A stretch of 8,531 nucleotides of DNA from the NCBI GenBank assembly GCA_039917655.1, contig JBDSJC010000137.1, forward strand, positions 1 to 8,531, read 5' to 3'. The DNA is from PNKC01 sp039917655 (lineage in GTDB: Bacteria; Chloroflexota; Dehalococcoidia; Tepidiformales; Tepidiformaceae). How positions within the stretch are numbered: position 1 is the first letter of the stretch; every line of letters starts with the position of its first letter. Both the position numbers and the translations under genes were made by a program. This document shows, one piece after another, positions 1 through 6,203 of the stretch. The notes below the pieces were generated by a model. It saw only the letters and a program-made list of their open reading frames with translations, was not told the DNA's origin and ran no database searches.

Positions 1-60
1 CGCCGCCGCGAGGCGCGCGAGGCCCTCGACCGCCTCGCACCGGCCGGGGGCACGGGTTGA
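1..60 (+). CDS. C-terminal end of an upstream gene, possibly carA
   Basis: Frame 1 is open from the window edge to a TGA at 58-60 and encodes 19 residues, Arg/Glu/Ala-rich and ending in Ala-Gly-Gly-Thr-Gly. The stop overlaps the TTG start of carB (TTGA, 57-60), the usual arrangement of translationally coupled operon genes. In many bacteria the gene directly before carB is carA, the glutaminase small subunit of carbamoyl-phosphate synthase, so carA is the natural guess. The visible tail carries no diagnostic motif, because CarA's catalytic Cys-His-Glu triad would lie well upstream of the window. The identity therefore rests on context only. The frame itself is supported by the stop/start overlap. 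Confidence 0.45.
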   Translation, partial: RRREAREALDRLAPAGGTG

Positions 61-3000
61 CGGGCGCCAAGCCCAGGTCGGTGCTGATCATCGGCTCGGG
101 GCCGGTCGTGATCGGCCAGGCGGCCGAGTTCGACTACGCCGGGACGCAGGCCTGCAAAGCGATGCGCGAAGAAGGCGTCCGCAGCATCCTCGTGAACTCC
201 AACCCGGCCACGATCATGACGGACCTGGACATCGCGGATGCTGTCTACATCGAGCCGCTCACGGTGGCTGTGCTGGAGCGGATCATCGCCCGCGAACGTC
301 CGGAAGGGCTGTTGCCGACGATGGGCGGGCAGACTGGGCTGAACCTTGCCGTCGAACTGGCGAATGCGGGCATCCTGGAGAAGTACAATGTGCGGCTCCT
401 GGGCACGCCGCTTGAAGCGATTCGTCGCGCGGAGGACCGCGAGCTATTTCGCGACATGCTGACGAAGCTCGGCGAACCGGTGCTAGAGAGCGAGGTCTGC
501 ACCACGCTTGAGCAGTGCGTGGCCGCCGCCGAACAGATCGGGCTGCCGGTGGTGATCCGCCCCGCCTACACCCTGGGCGGTACCGGAGGGGGCCTCGCTT
601 ACACAATGGAGCAGCTAAAGACCGTGGCGGCCGGCGGGCTCGACGCCAGCCCGATCACCCAGGTGCTCATCGAAAGGAACCTGCTCGGCTGGAAGGAGGT
701 CGAGTACGAGGTGATGCGCGATGGGGCGGGGAACTGCATCACCATCTGCAACATGGAGAACCTGGACCCGATGGGCGTCCACACCGGTGATTCCATCGTT
801 GTCGCACCCAGCCAGACGTTGAGCGACAAGGACTACCAGATGCTGCGCTCCGCCAGCCTGCGGATCATCAGCGAACTGGGGATCGAAGGGGGCTGTAACG
901 TCCAGTTCTCGCTCGCGCCGCGCAAGGATGTGCACGATTGGGACGGCGACCCAACGAAGCCACTGCCGTACCACGTCATTGAGGTGAACCCCCGCGTCTC
1001 TCGCTCTTCGGCCCTGGCCTCCAAAGCGACCGGCTACCCGATCGCCCGCGTGGCGGCGAAGATCGCTTGCGGCAAAACCCTCGACCAAATCCCGAACGCC
1101 GTCACCCAGCGCACAACAGCCGCATTCGAGCCAGCGCTCGACTACTGCGTCGTGAAGATCCCGCGCTGGCCGTTCGATAAGTTTGCGCTCGGCGACCGTC
1201 AGCTCGGCACCCAGATGAAGGCTACCGGCGAAGTGCTGGCCATCGACCGCTGCTTCGAGGCGGCGTTGAACAAGGCCGTGCGGTCGCTAGAAGTGGGCGG
1301 ACGGAGCCTGCTGTGGGAACGGCCCGAATGGAAAGATCCCGCTTGGCTCGGACATGCAGACCAGGCCACGTTGCGCGAACGCCTCACGGCAACCGATGAG
1401 CGACTGTGGGCCTTGATGGCCTGCCTTCGCCGGGAGCAGGGGCCCACGGGGGCGAAACGTCCAATCGCGCCCATGGATCTCTCTCTCGCCTCGAGCATCG
1501 ACCCGTGGTTCATCGAACGCCTCGGCAACATTGTGGCGATGGAGAAACGGTTGCTCGCCGAGCCTCTCCACCCCGGACTGCTGCGCGCGGCCAAGCGCCT
1601 CGGCTTCTCGGATGAGATGGTCGGCCAACTTGCAGACCGGCTACCGGAACAGATCCGCACGCTTCGCAACGAATGGGAGATCAAGCCGGTCTACAAGATG
1701 GTAGACACCTGCGCGGCGGAGTTCGACGCCGTGACGCCCTACTTCTACAGCACCTACGAGACCGAGAACGAGTCGATCCCGCAGCCGGGCGCGGCGGCAG
1801 TCGTGATTGGCAGTGGGCCGATTCGGATCGGCCAGGGGATCGAGTTCGACTACGCAAGCGTCCACGCCGCATGGGCGTTGCAGGAGGCGGGGTTGCGCTC
1901 GGTCATGATCAACTCGAACCCGGAGACCGTCTCCACGGATTTCGACACGAGCGACCGGCTCTACTTCGAACCGCTGGACGAGGAATCGGTGCGCGACGTC
2001 ATCGAAAACGAACAGGGGAACGAAGCGGAGCCGCCGGCCAGCATTGTGCAGTTCGGCGGGCAGACGGCGATCAACCTCGCCGAGCCGCTGCGCCGCGCTG
2101 GACTGCCGATCATCGGCTCCAGCGCGGAGACGATTGACACCGCCGAGGATAGGCGACTGTTCGAACGCTTCCTGCAGGACCTCGGCATCCCCCAGCCTCC
2201 GGGCGCCGCCATCCTCACAATCGAAGACGCTATAAAGACTGCCCAAACGATCGGCTATCCGGTGCTCGTCCGGCCCTCGTACGTTCTCGGTGGGCGCGCC
2301 ATGGAGATCGTCCAGAACGCGACCGAACTCGTTATGTACGTTGCAGCCGCGGCAGAAGTGGCGCAGGGCAAGCCAATCCTCATCGACAAGTTCCTCGTCG
2401 GCCGCGAGGTCGAAGTCGATGCGATCTGCGACGGCGAAACGGTGCTCATTCCCGGAATCATGGAGCACATCGAAGCCGCCGGGGTGCATTCCGGCGATTC
2501 CATGGCCGTCTACCCACCGATCAACCTCGATGCCGAAGAGCGCGAGACGATCTGTGACTACACTCGCCGGATCGTCCTCGGGCTCGGCGCGATCGGTACG
2601 ACGAACATTCAGTACGTCGTCCTGAAGCGCAAGGAGGGGGAAGGGGCGCGGGTCTTCGTCCTTGAGGTGAATCCGCGGGCAAGCCGCACTGTGCCCTTCC
2701 TTTCGAAAGTCACGGGCGTACCGATCGTGAAGCTCGCCGTGGGCGCCATGCTCGGCAAAAAGCTCAAAGACCAGGGATATCCTGATGGCATGTGGCCGGA
2801 GCGCAACCTGGTGGCAATCAAGGCGCCGGTGTTTTCGATGTCAAAGCTCGCCGGTGTAGATACGCACCTTGGCCCGGAGATGAAAAGCACCGGTGAGGTG
2901 ATGGGCATCGACCGCACGTTCGCGGGGGCGCTGGCCAAGGCGCTGCTGGCATCGGATATGGCGTTGAAGTCAGACGCCAGCATCCTGCTGAGCATCAGCG

Positions 3001-3374
3001 ACCACACCAAGGCCGATGCCTTGCCGCTGATCAAGCAGCTCGCGGCGGCCGGTCACCGCCTTTACGCCACCGAAGGCACGACGCGAATGATTGAGGCGCT
3101 GGGCATTCCCGTGACGACGGTGACGAAGGTGCTCACCGGCGAGCATCCCAACGTGGTGGACATCATCGTTGATGGGACAGTGCAGGGAGTGATCAACACG
3201 CCCGAAGGGCGGATGACAGGCTCACTGCGCGACGGCTTCCACATTCGCCGCGCCGCCGCCGAGAAGCGCATCCCGTGCTTCACCTCAATCGATACTGCGC
3301 GCGCTGCTATCGAAGCGCTGACCAGCGCGGCTGAATACAACGTGGCGACGCTGGCGGAGTATGTAGGCCGGTGA
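57..3374 (+). CDS. carB: Carbamoyl-phosphate synthase large subunit (complete)
   Basis: CarB makes carbamoyl phosphate from bicarbonate, two ATP and ammonia channelled from the CarA glutaminase, feeding pyrimidine and arginine synthesis in the cytoplasm. The 1105-residue length is normal, and the duplicated synthetase architecture is intact. The first half has GSGPVVIGQ (13-21), the ATP-grasp glycine loop YTLGGTGGG (171-179) and metal/ATP ligands in EVNPRVSRSS (309-318). An oligomerisation domain lies at roughly 410-565. The second half repeats GSGPIRIGQGIEFDY (585-599), SYVLGGRAME (741-750) and EVNPRASR (870-877). A C-terminal MGS-like allosteric domain starts near 976 and includes ATEGTTR. 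The TTG start at 57 is chosen because it overlaps the upstream TGA, puts the glycine motif at the usual distance from the N-terminus, and follows a weak G-run (46-50). The next in-frame start, GTG at 81, would cut into the first beta strand. The gene ends in a GTGA overlap with the next gene, so it is mid-operon. Confidence 0.97.
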   Translation: MTGAKPRSVLIIGSGPVVIGQAAEFDYAGTQACKAMREEGVRSILVNSNPATIMTDLDIADAVYIEPLTVAVLERIIARERPEGLLPTMGGQTGLNLAVELANAGILEKYNVRLLGTPLEAIRRAEDRELFRDMLTKLGEPVLESEVCTTLEQCVAAAEQIGLPVVIRPAYTLGGTGGGLAYTMEQLKTVAAGGLDASPITQVLIERNLLGWKEVEYEVMRDGAGNCITICNMENLDPMGVHTGDSIVVAPSQTLSDKDYQMLRSASLRIISELGIEGGCNVQFSLAPRKDVHDWDGDPTKPLPYHVIEVNPRVSRSSALASKATGYPIARVAAKIACGKTLDQIPNAVTQRTTAAFEPALDYCVVKIPRWPFDKFALGDRQLGTQMKATGEVLAIDRCFEAALNKAVRSLEVGGRSLLWERPEWKDPAWLGHADQATLRERLTATDERLWALMACLRREQGPTGAKRPIAPMDLSLASSIDPWFIERLGNIVAMEKRLLAEPLHPGLLRAAKRLGFSDEMVGQLADRLPEQIRTLRNEWEIKPVYKMVDTCAAEFDAVTPYFYSTYETENESIPQPGAAAVVIGSGPIRIGQGIEFDYASVHAAWALQEAGLRSVMINSNPETVSTDFDTSDRLYFEPLDEESVRDVIENEQGNEAEPPASIVQFGGQTAINLAEPLRRAGLPIIGSSAETIDTAEDRRLFERFLQDLGIPQPPGAAILTIEDAIKTAQTIGYPVLVRPSYVLGGRAMEIVQNATELVMYVAAAAEVAQGKPILIDKFLVGREVEVDAICDGETVLIPGIMEHIEAAGVHSGDSMAVYPPINLDAEERETICDYTRRIVLGLGAIGTTNIQYVVLKRKEGEGARVFVLEVNPRASRTVPFLSKVTGVPIVKLAVGAMLGKKLKDQGYPDGMWPERNLVAIKAPVFSMSKLAGVDTHLGPEMKSTGEVMGIDRTFAGALAKALLASDMALKSDASILLSISDHTKADALPLIKQLAAAGHRLYATEGTTRMIEALGIPVTTVTKVLTGEHPNVVDIIVDGTVQGVINTPEGRMTGSLRDGFHIRRAAAEKRIPCFTSIDTARAAIEALTSAAEYNVATLAEYVGR

Positions 3375-4135
3375 TCATCGAATCGGCGACCGTGCTTTCT
3401 ACCGAGCGCGCCTGGGACGGCGCATTCATCACCTGGTTTCAGGCACCACAGCTCTCCGCGCACGCGGAGCCCGGCCAGTTCCTGATGGTGCATTGCAGCA
3501 CAGAGGGCGCCGACCCGATGTTCGCGCGGGCCTTCAGCTACTACCGGCTGGACACCGACCGCTTCGCCCTGCTCTACAACGTTATTGGCAAGGGCACCGG
3601 GTGGCTGGCAGAACGCAAACGGGGCGACCAGGTGCGGATCTACGGCCCACTGGGCAACGGCTTCCGCCTGCCTGATTCACCGTCGAACCTGCTGCTCGTT
3701 GGAGGCGGCGTGGGCGTGGCGCCGCTGGTGGACACAGCGGTGCGAGCGGTTGCCGCAGGCCACCAGGTGGTGGCGTTCATGGGTGGACGGGGCCAGACGC
3801 ACCTCCTCGCCGCCAGCGAATGGCCCAAAGAGGTGGAGTACGTGGTGGTGACTGAAGACGGCAGCGCTGGCCCGAAAGGCTTCGTCACCGAGCACCTCGG
3901 CAAGTATCAGGAATGGGCCAACCGCATTTACGCCTGCGGCCCCAACGCTATGTTCCAAAGTCTTGCCAACGTGCTTCGCAACAATGGACGCCGCCAGTCC
4001 CCCGAGATCCTGATGGAAGAGAACATGCCCTGCGGCTGGGGGATGTGCTACGGCTGCGCCATTTTCACCAAGCACCACGGGGTGAAGCTCTGCTGCAAGG
4101 ACGGGCCGAGGTTCAACCTGTTCGACGTGTTCTGA
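3371..4135 (+). CDS. pyrK: Dihydroorotate dehydrogenase electron-transfer subunit (PyrK type)
   Basis: This 254-residue protein belongs to the ferredoxin-NADP reductase-like family. In class 1B dihydroorotate dehydrogenase it carries electrons from the PyrD FMN through a [2Fe-2S] cluster and FAD to NAD. The FAD-binding barrel is N-terminal (PGQF at 34-37, RAFSYYR at 53-59, where the family usually has Arg-Pro). The NAD-binding fold follows, with GGGVGVAPL (111-119) and CGP (189-191). The cluster loop is C-terminal: Cys221, Cys226, Cys229 and Cys241 or Cys242 give the C-x4-C-x2-C-x11/12-C pattern of PyrK, and KDGP follows. The GTG start overlaps the carB stop (GTGA), so translation is probably coupled; a GGAG lies 11 bases upstream inside carB. 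The carB neighbour supports a pyrimidine role over related sulfide dehydrogenase or hydrogenase gamma subunits. No pyrD follows, so the partner must be encoded upstream or elsewhere. Confidence 0.88.
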   Translation: MIIESATVLSTERAWDGAFITWFQAPQLSAHAEPGQFLMVHCSTEGADPMFARAFSYYRLDTDRFALLYNVIGKGTGWLAERKRGDQVRIYGPLGNGFRLPDSPSNLLLVGGGVGVAPLVDTAVRAVAAGHQVVAFMGGRGQTHLLAASEWPKEVEYVVVTEDGSAGPKGFVTEHLGKYQEWANRIYACGPNAMFQSLANVLRNNGRRQSPEILMEENMPCGWGMCYGCAIFTKHHGVKLCCKDGPRFNLFDVF

Positions 4136-4159
4136 AGGCCGGGCACCAGTCGTAAGGCG

Positions 4160-4165
4160 TATGAT
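4160..4165 (+). promoter_or_regulatory. Putative -10 element of a leaderless promoter (protease gene)
   Basis: TATGAT lies exactly six bases (gaactc) before the ATG at 4172. At that spacing a transcript would start at or next to the ATG. There is no TGN extension (GCG precedes it) and no clear -35 hexamer. The same layout recurs before four other genes in this window. Confidence 0.5.
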
Positions 4166-4171
4166 GAACTC

Positions 4172-4654
4172 ATGAAGGCGCAGGCTATCCAGCAACCGGA
4201 AGGGCGGATCCGCCAGGTGGGCAAAGTCGTCACGCGGGTCACAATCACGAACCACGCCGACGAGATTCTCGCCGCGCGGGGGTTTTCTTGACGCGAACTC
4301 CATCCGGTCCGTCACACTCGACGAAGTCCTCGTAGACACCGGCACGACCACGCTCTGTCTCCCGCGGACATCATCGCTGCGCTCGGCCTACCTCGCGGCG
4401 CCGCCATCGACATCGAAACAGCTACCGGGCGCAGCCAGGCGTCGCTTTATGATCACGCCAAAGTCACCCTCCAGGGACGGTCTGCTACCTTCGAGTGCGT
4501 CGAGCTGCCTGTGGGTGCGCCGCCGCTGCTGGGCGTGTTCCCACTCGAACGGCTGGGGGTCGAACTCGACCTACAGAACCAGCGCCTGCGACTCCTTCCG
4601 GATACAGGCGCCGACACCTATTTCCTGGCGCCCAGCCCCCAGCTCATCCGCTGA
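4172..4654 (+). pseudogene. Retropepsin-like aspartic protease, broken by two compensating frameshifts
   Basis: Reading from ATG 4172 gives 39 residues, up to ...LAARGFS, and then TGA at 4289. Continuing one base later (from about 4287) gives LDANSIRSVTLDEVLVDTG followed by TTTLCLP, which holds the catalytic Asp-Thr-Gly of clan AA aspartic proteases (bases 4335-4343). At about 4362-4367 the sense returns to the original frame with DIIAALGLPRG and runs to TGA 4652, through GVFPLERLGVELDLQNQRL and LRLLPDTGADTY, typical of the C-terminal part of the small bacterial retropepsin-like family. One extra base in the G5T4 run (4278-4286) and one missing base near CCCGCGG (4361-4367) would restore a single frame of about 160 residues, a plausible family length. 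So this is either a recent pseudogene or two sequencing/assembly indels in an intact gene. The substrate is unknown. It converges on the cinA-like gene with a 9-base gap. Confidence 0.75.
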
Positions 4655-4663
4655 GCGAGACGC

Positions 4664-5167
4664 CTACTTAGCAGCCGCTTTCAGTGCGTCGCGAAGGGCT
4701 TCCAGCGCCTTCTCGCTGATCGCCGCCATGACCTGCGCGCGCGTCCCCGGGAGCACCATCTCTTCGGCGGTGGTGCCGTTGGGGCCGGAGACGCCGATGG
4801 CCACGGAGCCGACCGGCTTCGGTGACCTCCGGCTGCCCTGCGGCCCGGCGATTCCGCTTTCAGCAACCGCCCACGCGGCCCCGGTAGCCTTGCGCATCGC
4901 GTCGGCCGTCGCGGAGACCCATTGCCAGCTGACGCCGCCGTGCTCGCGCGCTATTTCGCGGTCGAGACCAAGTACCTCCCACTTCGTGGGGCTCGAATAA
5001 GGGACAAGCCCGCTTTCGAACCAGCGCGAAGCACCGGGCACGCTCAGCATGCGTGCGGAGATCAGCCCGCCCGCCGTCGTCTCGGAGACCGCGGCCTTTT
5101 CGCCGCGGGCCATCAGGAGTTCGCCGATTTCAACGGCGATGGTGTCATCTTCAAGTGGAAAGCTCAT
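4664..5167 (-). CDS. Stand-alone CinA C-terminal domain protein (nicotinamide-nucleotide amidohydrolase family)
   Basis: The 167-residue product is a single CinA C-domain, the fold of PncC, which deamidates nicotinamide mononucleotide to nicotinate mononucleotide in pyridine nucleotide salvage. The N-terminal molybdopterin-like domain of full CinA is absent. Visible family marks are SETTAGGLISARM (28-40), VPGAS (43-47), VPYSSPTK (55-62, equivalent to the family's YSN..K), HGGVS (76-80), SGIAGPQG (104-111) and KPVG (117-120). The family's ESCTGG-type motif reads ETTAGG here, so the Ser thought to be catalytic is replaced by Thr30 and NMN deamidase activity is uncertain. The start at 5167 is chosen because the domain begins there and TATGAT lies seven bases before it. 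The in-frame ATGs at 5179, 5176 and 5236 lack such support. It is divergent from the phzF-like gene. Confidence 0.85.
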   Translation of the reverse strand: MSFPLEDDTIAVEIGELLMARGEKAAVSETTAGGLISARMLSVPGASRWFESGLVPYSSPTKWEVLGLDREIAREHGGVSWQWVSATADAMRKATGAAWAVAESGIAGPQGSRRSPKPVGSVAIGVSGPNGTTAEEMVLPGTRAQVMAAISEKALEALRDALKAAAK

Positions 5168-5174
5168 GCGCCGC

Positions 5175-5180
5175 ATCATA
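5175..5180 (-). promoter_or_regulatory. Putative -10 element of a leaderless promoter (cinA-like gene)
   Basis: On the minus strand TATGAT is followed by seven bases (gcggcgc) and then the ATG at 5167-5165. It has no TGN extension and no obvious -35 sequence. It supports 5167 over the two upstream ATGs, which overlap the hexamer itself. Confidence 0.45.
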
Positions 5181-5199
5181 GCGGCCAGCGTTCGGCCGC
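5181..5199. repeat. GC-rich inverted repeat upstream of the cinA-like -10
   Basis: GCGGCC (5181-5186) and GGCCGC (5194-5199) are perfect inverted arms around the 7-base spacer agcgttc. The repeat sits directly upstream of the cinA-like TATGAT, in the intergenic region shared with the divergent phzF-like gene. It could be an operator for either gene or a chance dyad in GC-rich DNA. Confidence 0.3.
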
Positions 5200-5246
5200 G
5201 TGGAAAGAGCAGTCCTGGCGCCACCCTCCCGCCCATGGCGTGCCTC

Positions 5247-5255
5247 TGCTACCCT
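5247..5255 (+). promoter_or_regulatory. Putative extended -10 of a leaderless promoter (phzF-like gene)
   Basis: TGCTACCCT fits an extended -10 (TG-N-TANNNT). Six bases (tcgcga) separate it from the ATG at 5262. No -35 is recognisable at 16-18 bases upstream, which extended -10 promoters often do without. Confidence 0.5.
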
Positions 5256-5261
5256 TCGCGA

Positions 5262-6152
5262 ATGCCCGACTTTCAGGTCAAGATCGTTGATGCCTTCACC
5301 ACCCGCCGCTACGCCGGCAACCCGTGCGGCGTGGTTACCCGCGCCGAAGGCCTGGACGAAACCCAGATGCAGAACATCGCCCGTGAGATCAACGCGTCCG
5401 AGACCGCTTTCGTCTTTCCTTCGACCGTCGCCAGCTTCCGGGTACGCTTCTTCACGCCGACGAAGGAGATCCCACTCGCCGGACACCCGACGATCGCCAC
5501 CATGCATACGCTCGTGGAGGAAGGGCGCATTGACCTTTCGCAGGGGCAGAAACGCGTTACGCAGGAGCTGAAAATCGGCGTCCTGCCGGTAGACATCGCA
5601 CTCGACGCCGATAAAAACGTGCGGGTGGTGATGACCCAGGCGAAGCCGGAGTTTCAGCGCCGCCTGGACCGCAATGTGTTCGCGCAGGCACTTGGCATCC
5701 AGGCATCGGACATGCTGCCCGACTACCCGGTGCAGGTTGTGAGCACCGGAACGCCGCAGGCGATGGTACCGGTCAAATCGCTCGAAGTGCTGAAGAAACT
5801 GCGCCCAGACTTCCAGCACCTCTCCGACCTTGAGCAAGTTGGGCACTACTTCAGCACTCACGTGTTCACCCTCGAAACGTTCGACCCGGCGTACAAGACT
5901 CATGCCCGCCACTTTCTGCTGAGTTCCGGGGTGCTGGAAGACCCGGTGACGGGCAGCGCCACCGGTGCAATGGCCGCTTACCTCTGGAAGTACGGCCTTG
6001 TCCGCGAGGCGCGCTACGCCGTGGAACAGGGGCATTTGATGGGCCGCCCCGGCCACGTTGACATCGAAGTCGATGCCGACGGCGAAGAGCCAACCGAGAT
6101 CCGCATCGCTGGTACCGCGATCACAGTGCTCAAGGGCACGATCACGGTTTAA
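5262..6152 (+). CDS. PhzF-family isomerase/epimerase-like protein
   Basis: The 296-residue product has normal length for the PhzF family, which shares the diaminopimelate epimerase two-lobe fold. The name-giving PhzF isomerises dihydro-3-hydroxyanthranilate in phenazine synthesis, but most members have unknown substrates. Visible marks are DAFTTRRYAGNPCGVV (10-25), the catalytic-type glutamate Glu47 in NASETAFVFP (44-53), FFTPTKEIPLAGHPT (63-77) with His75, and DPVTGSATGAMAAYLW (from Asp227), the family's DPxTGSA motif. The key acid/base residues therefore appear to be present. The start at 5262 is where homology begins and lies six bases after a TANNNT element. Longer in-frame starts (for example ATG 5235) add an unlikely Cys-rich tail. 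No phenazine genes are nearby, so I infer a metabolic isomerase or epimerase of unknown substrate. It is divergent from the cinA-like gene and may be its own transcription unit. Confidence 0.88.
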   Translation: MPDFQVKIVDAFTTRRYAGNPCGVVTRAEGLDETQMQNIAREINASETAFVFPSTVASFRVRFFTPTKEIPLAGHPTIATMHTLVEEGRIDLSQGQKRVTQELKIGVLPVDIALDADKNVRVVMTQAKPEFQRRLDRNVFAQALGIQASDMLPDYPVQVVSTGTPQAMVPVKSLEVLKKLRPDFQHLSDLEQVGHYFSTHVFTLETFDPAYKTHARHFLLSSGVLEDPVTGSATGAMAAYLWKYGLVREARYAVEQGHLMGRPGHVDIEVDADGEEPTEIRIAGTAITVLKGTITV

Positions 6153-6161
6153 CCGATTGCG

Positions 6162-6181
6162 CCTCATTGCAGCCGATGAGG
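6162..6181. repeat. Inverted repeat between the phzF-like and SCO1664-like genes
   Basis: CCTCAT (6162-6167) and ATGAGG (6176-6181) form a perfect 6-bp stem around an 8-base loop. It lies 10 bases after the phzF-like stop and just before the putative -10 of the next gene. No T-run follows on the plus strand, so it is a poor intrinsic terminator. It could be an operator, a weak transcript-end hairpin or chance. Confidence 0.3.
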
Positions 6182-6188
6182 TCTGGTC

Positions 6189-6197
6189 TGATACGCT
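6189..6197 (+). promoter_or_regulatory. Putative extended -10 of a leaderless promoter (SCO1664-like gene)
   Basis: TGATACGCT fits TG-N-TANNNT and is followed by six bases (ggcacg) before the GTG at 6204. A TTGCAG (6167-6172) lies 19 bases upstream of the hexamer and could be a weak -35. Confidence 0.5.
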
Positions 6198-6203
6198 GGC
6201 ACG

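Noticed and set aside
1641..2489. Long minus-strand open frame (about 280 codons) inside carB
   Set aside because: It is antisense to a fully conserved part of carB, has a low-complexity Arg/Asp/Val-rich product with no recognisable motif, and is explained by GC-rich third positions keeping the opposite frame open.
4449..5000. Plus-strand open frame spanning the protease tail and the cinA-like gene
   Set aside because: It is the wrong frame of the protease gene and antisense to the cinA-like domain. The product is Ser/Ala/Arg-rich, as expected of a shadow frame.
5168..5236. Longer N-terminus for the cinA-like protein, starting at 5236, 5179 or 5176
   Set aside because: The added residues match nothing in the family, no ribosome-binding site precedes these starts, and TATGAT lies seven bases before the ATG at 5167.
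5049..5261. Longer N-terminus for the phzF-like protein
   Set aside because: Family similarity begins at MPDFQVKIVDAF (5262), the upstream codons are antisense to the cinA-like gene, and an extended -10 lies six bases before 5262.
5262..6152. Phenazine biosynthesis locus
   Set aside because: No phzA-E or phzG-like neighbours are present, and PhzF-family proteins are widespread outside phenazine pathways.
5151..6167. Minus-strand open frame of about 338 codons opposite the phzF-like gene
   Set aside because: The plus strand encodes a clear PhzF-family protein with its motifs. The antisense product is His/Arg/Gly-rich and unrecognisable.
6153..6203. Intrinsic terminator after the phzF-like gene
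   Set aside because: The CCTCAT/ATGAGG stem is only 6 bp and no T-run follows, so it is listed only as an inverted repeat.
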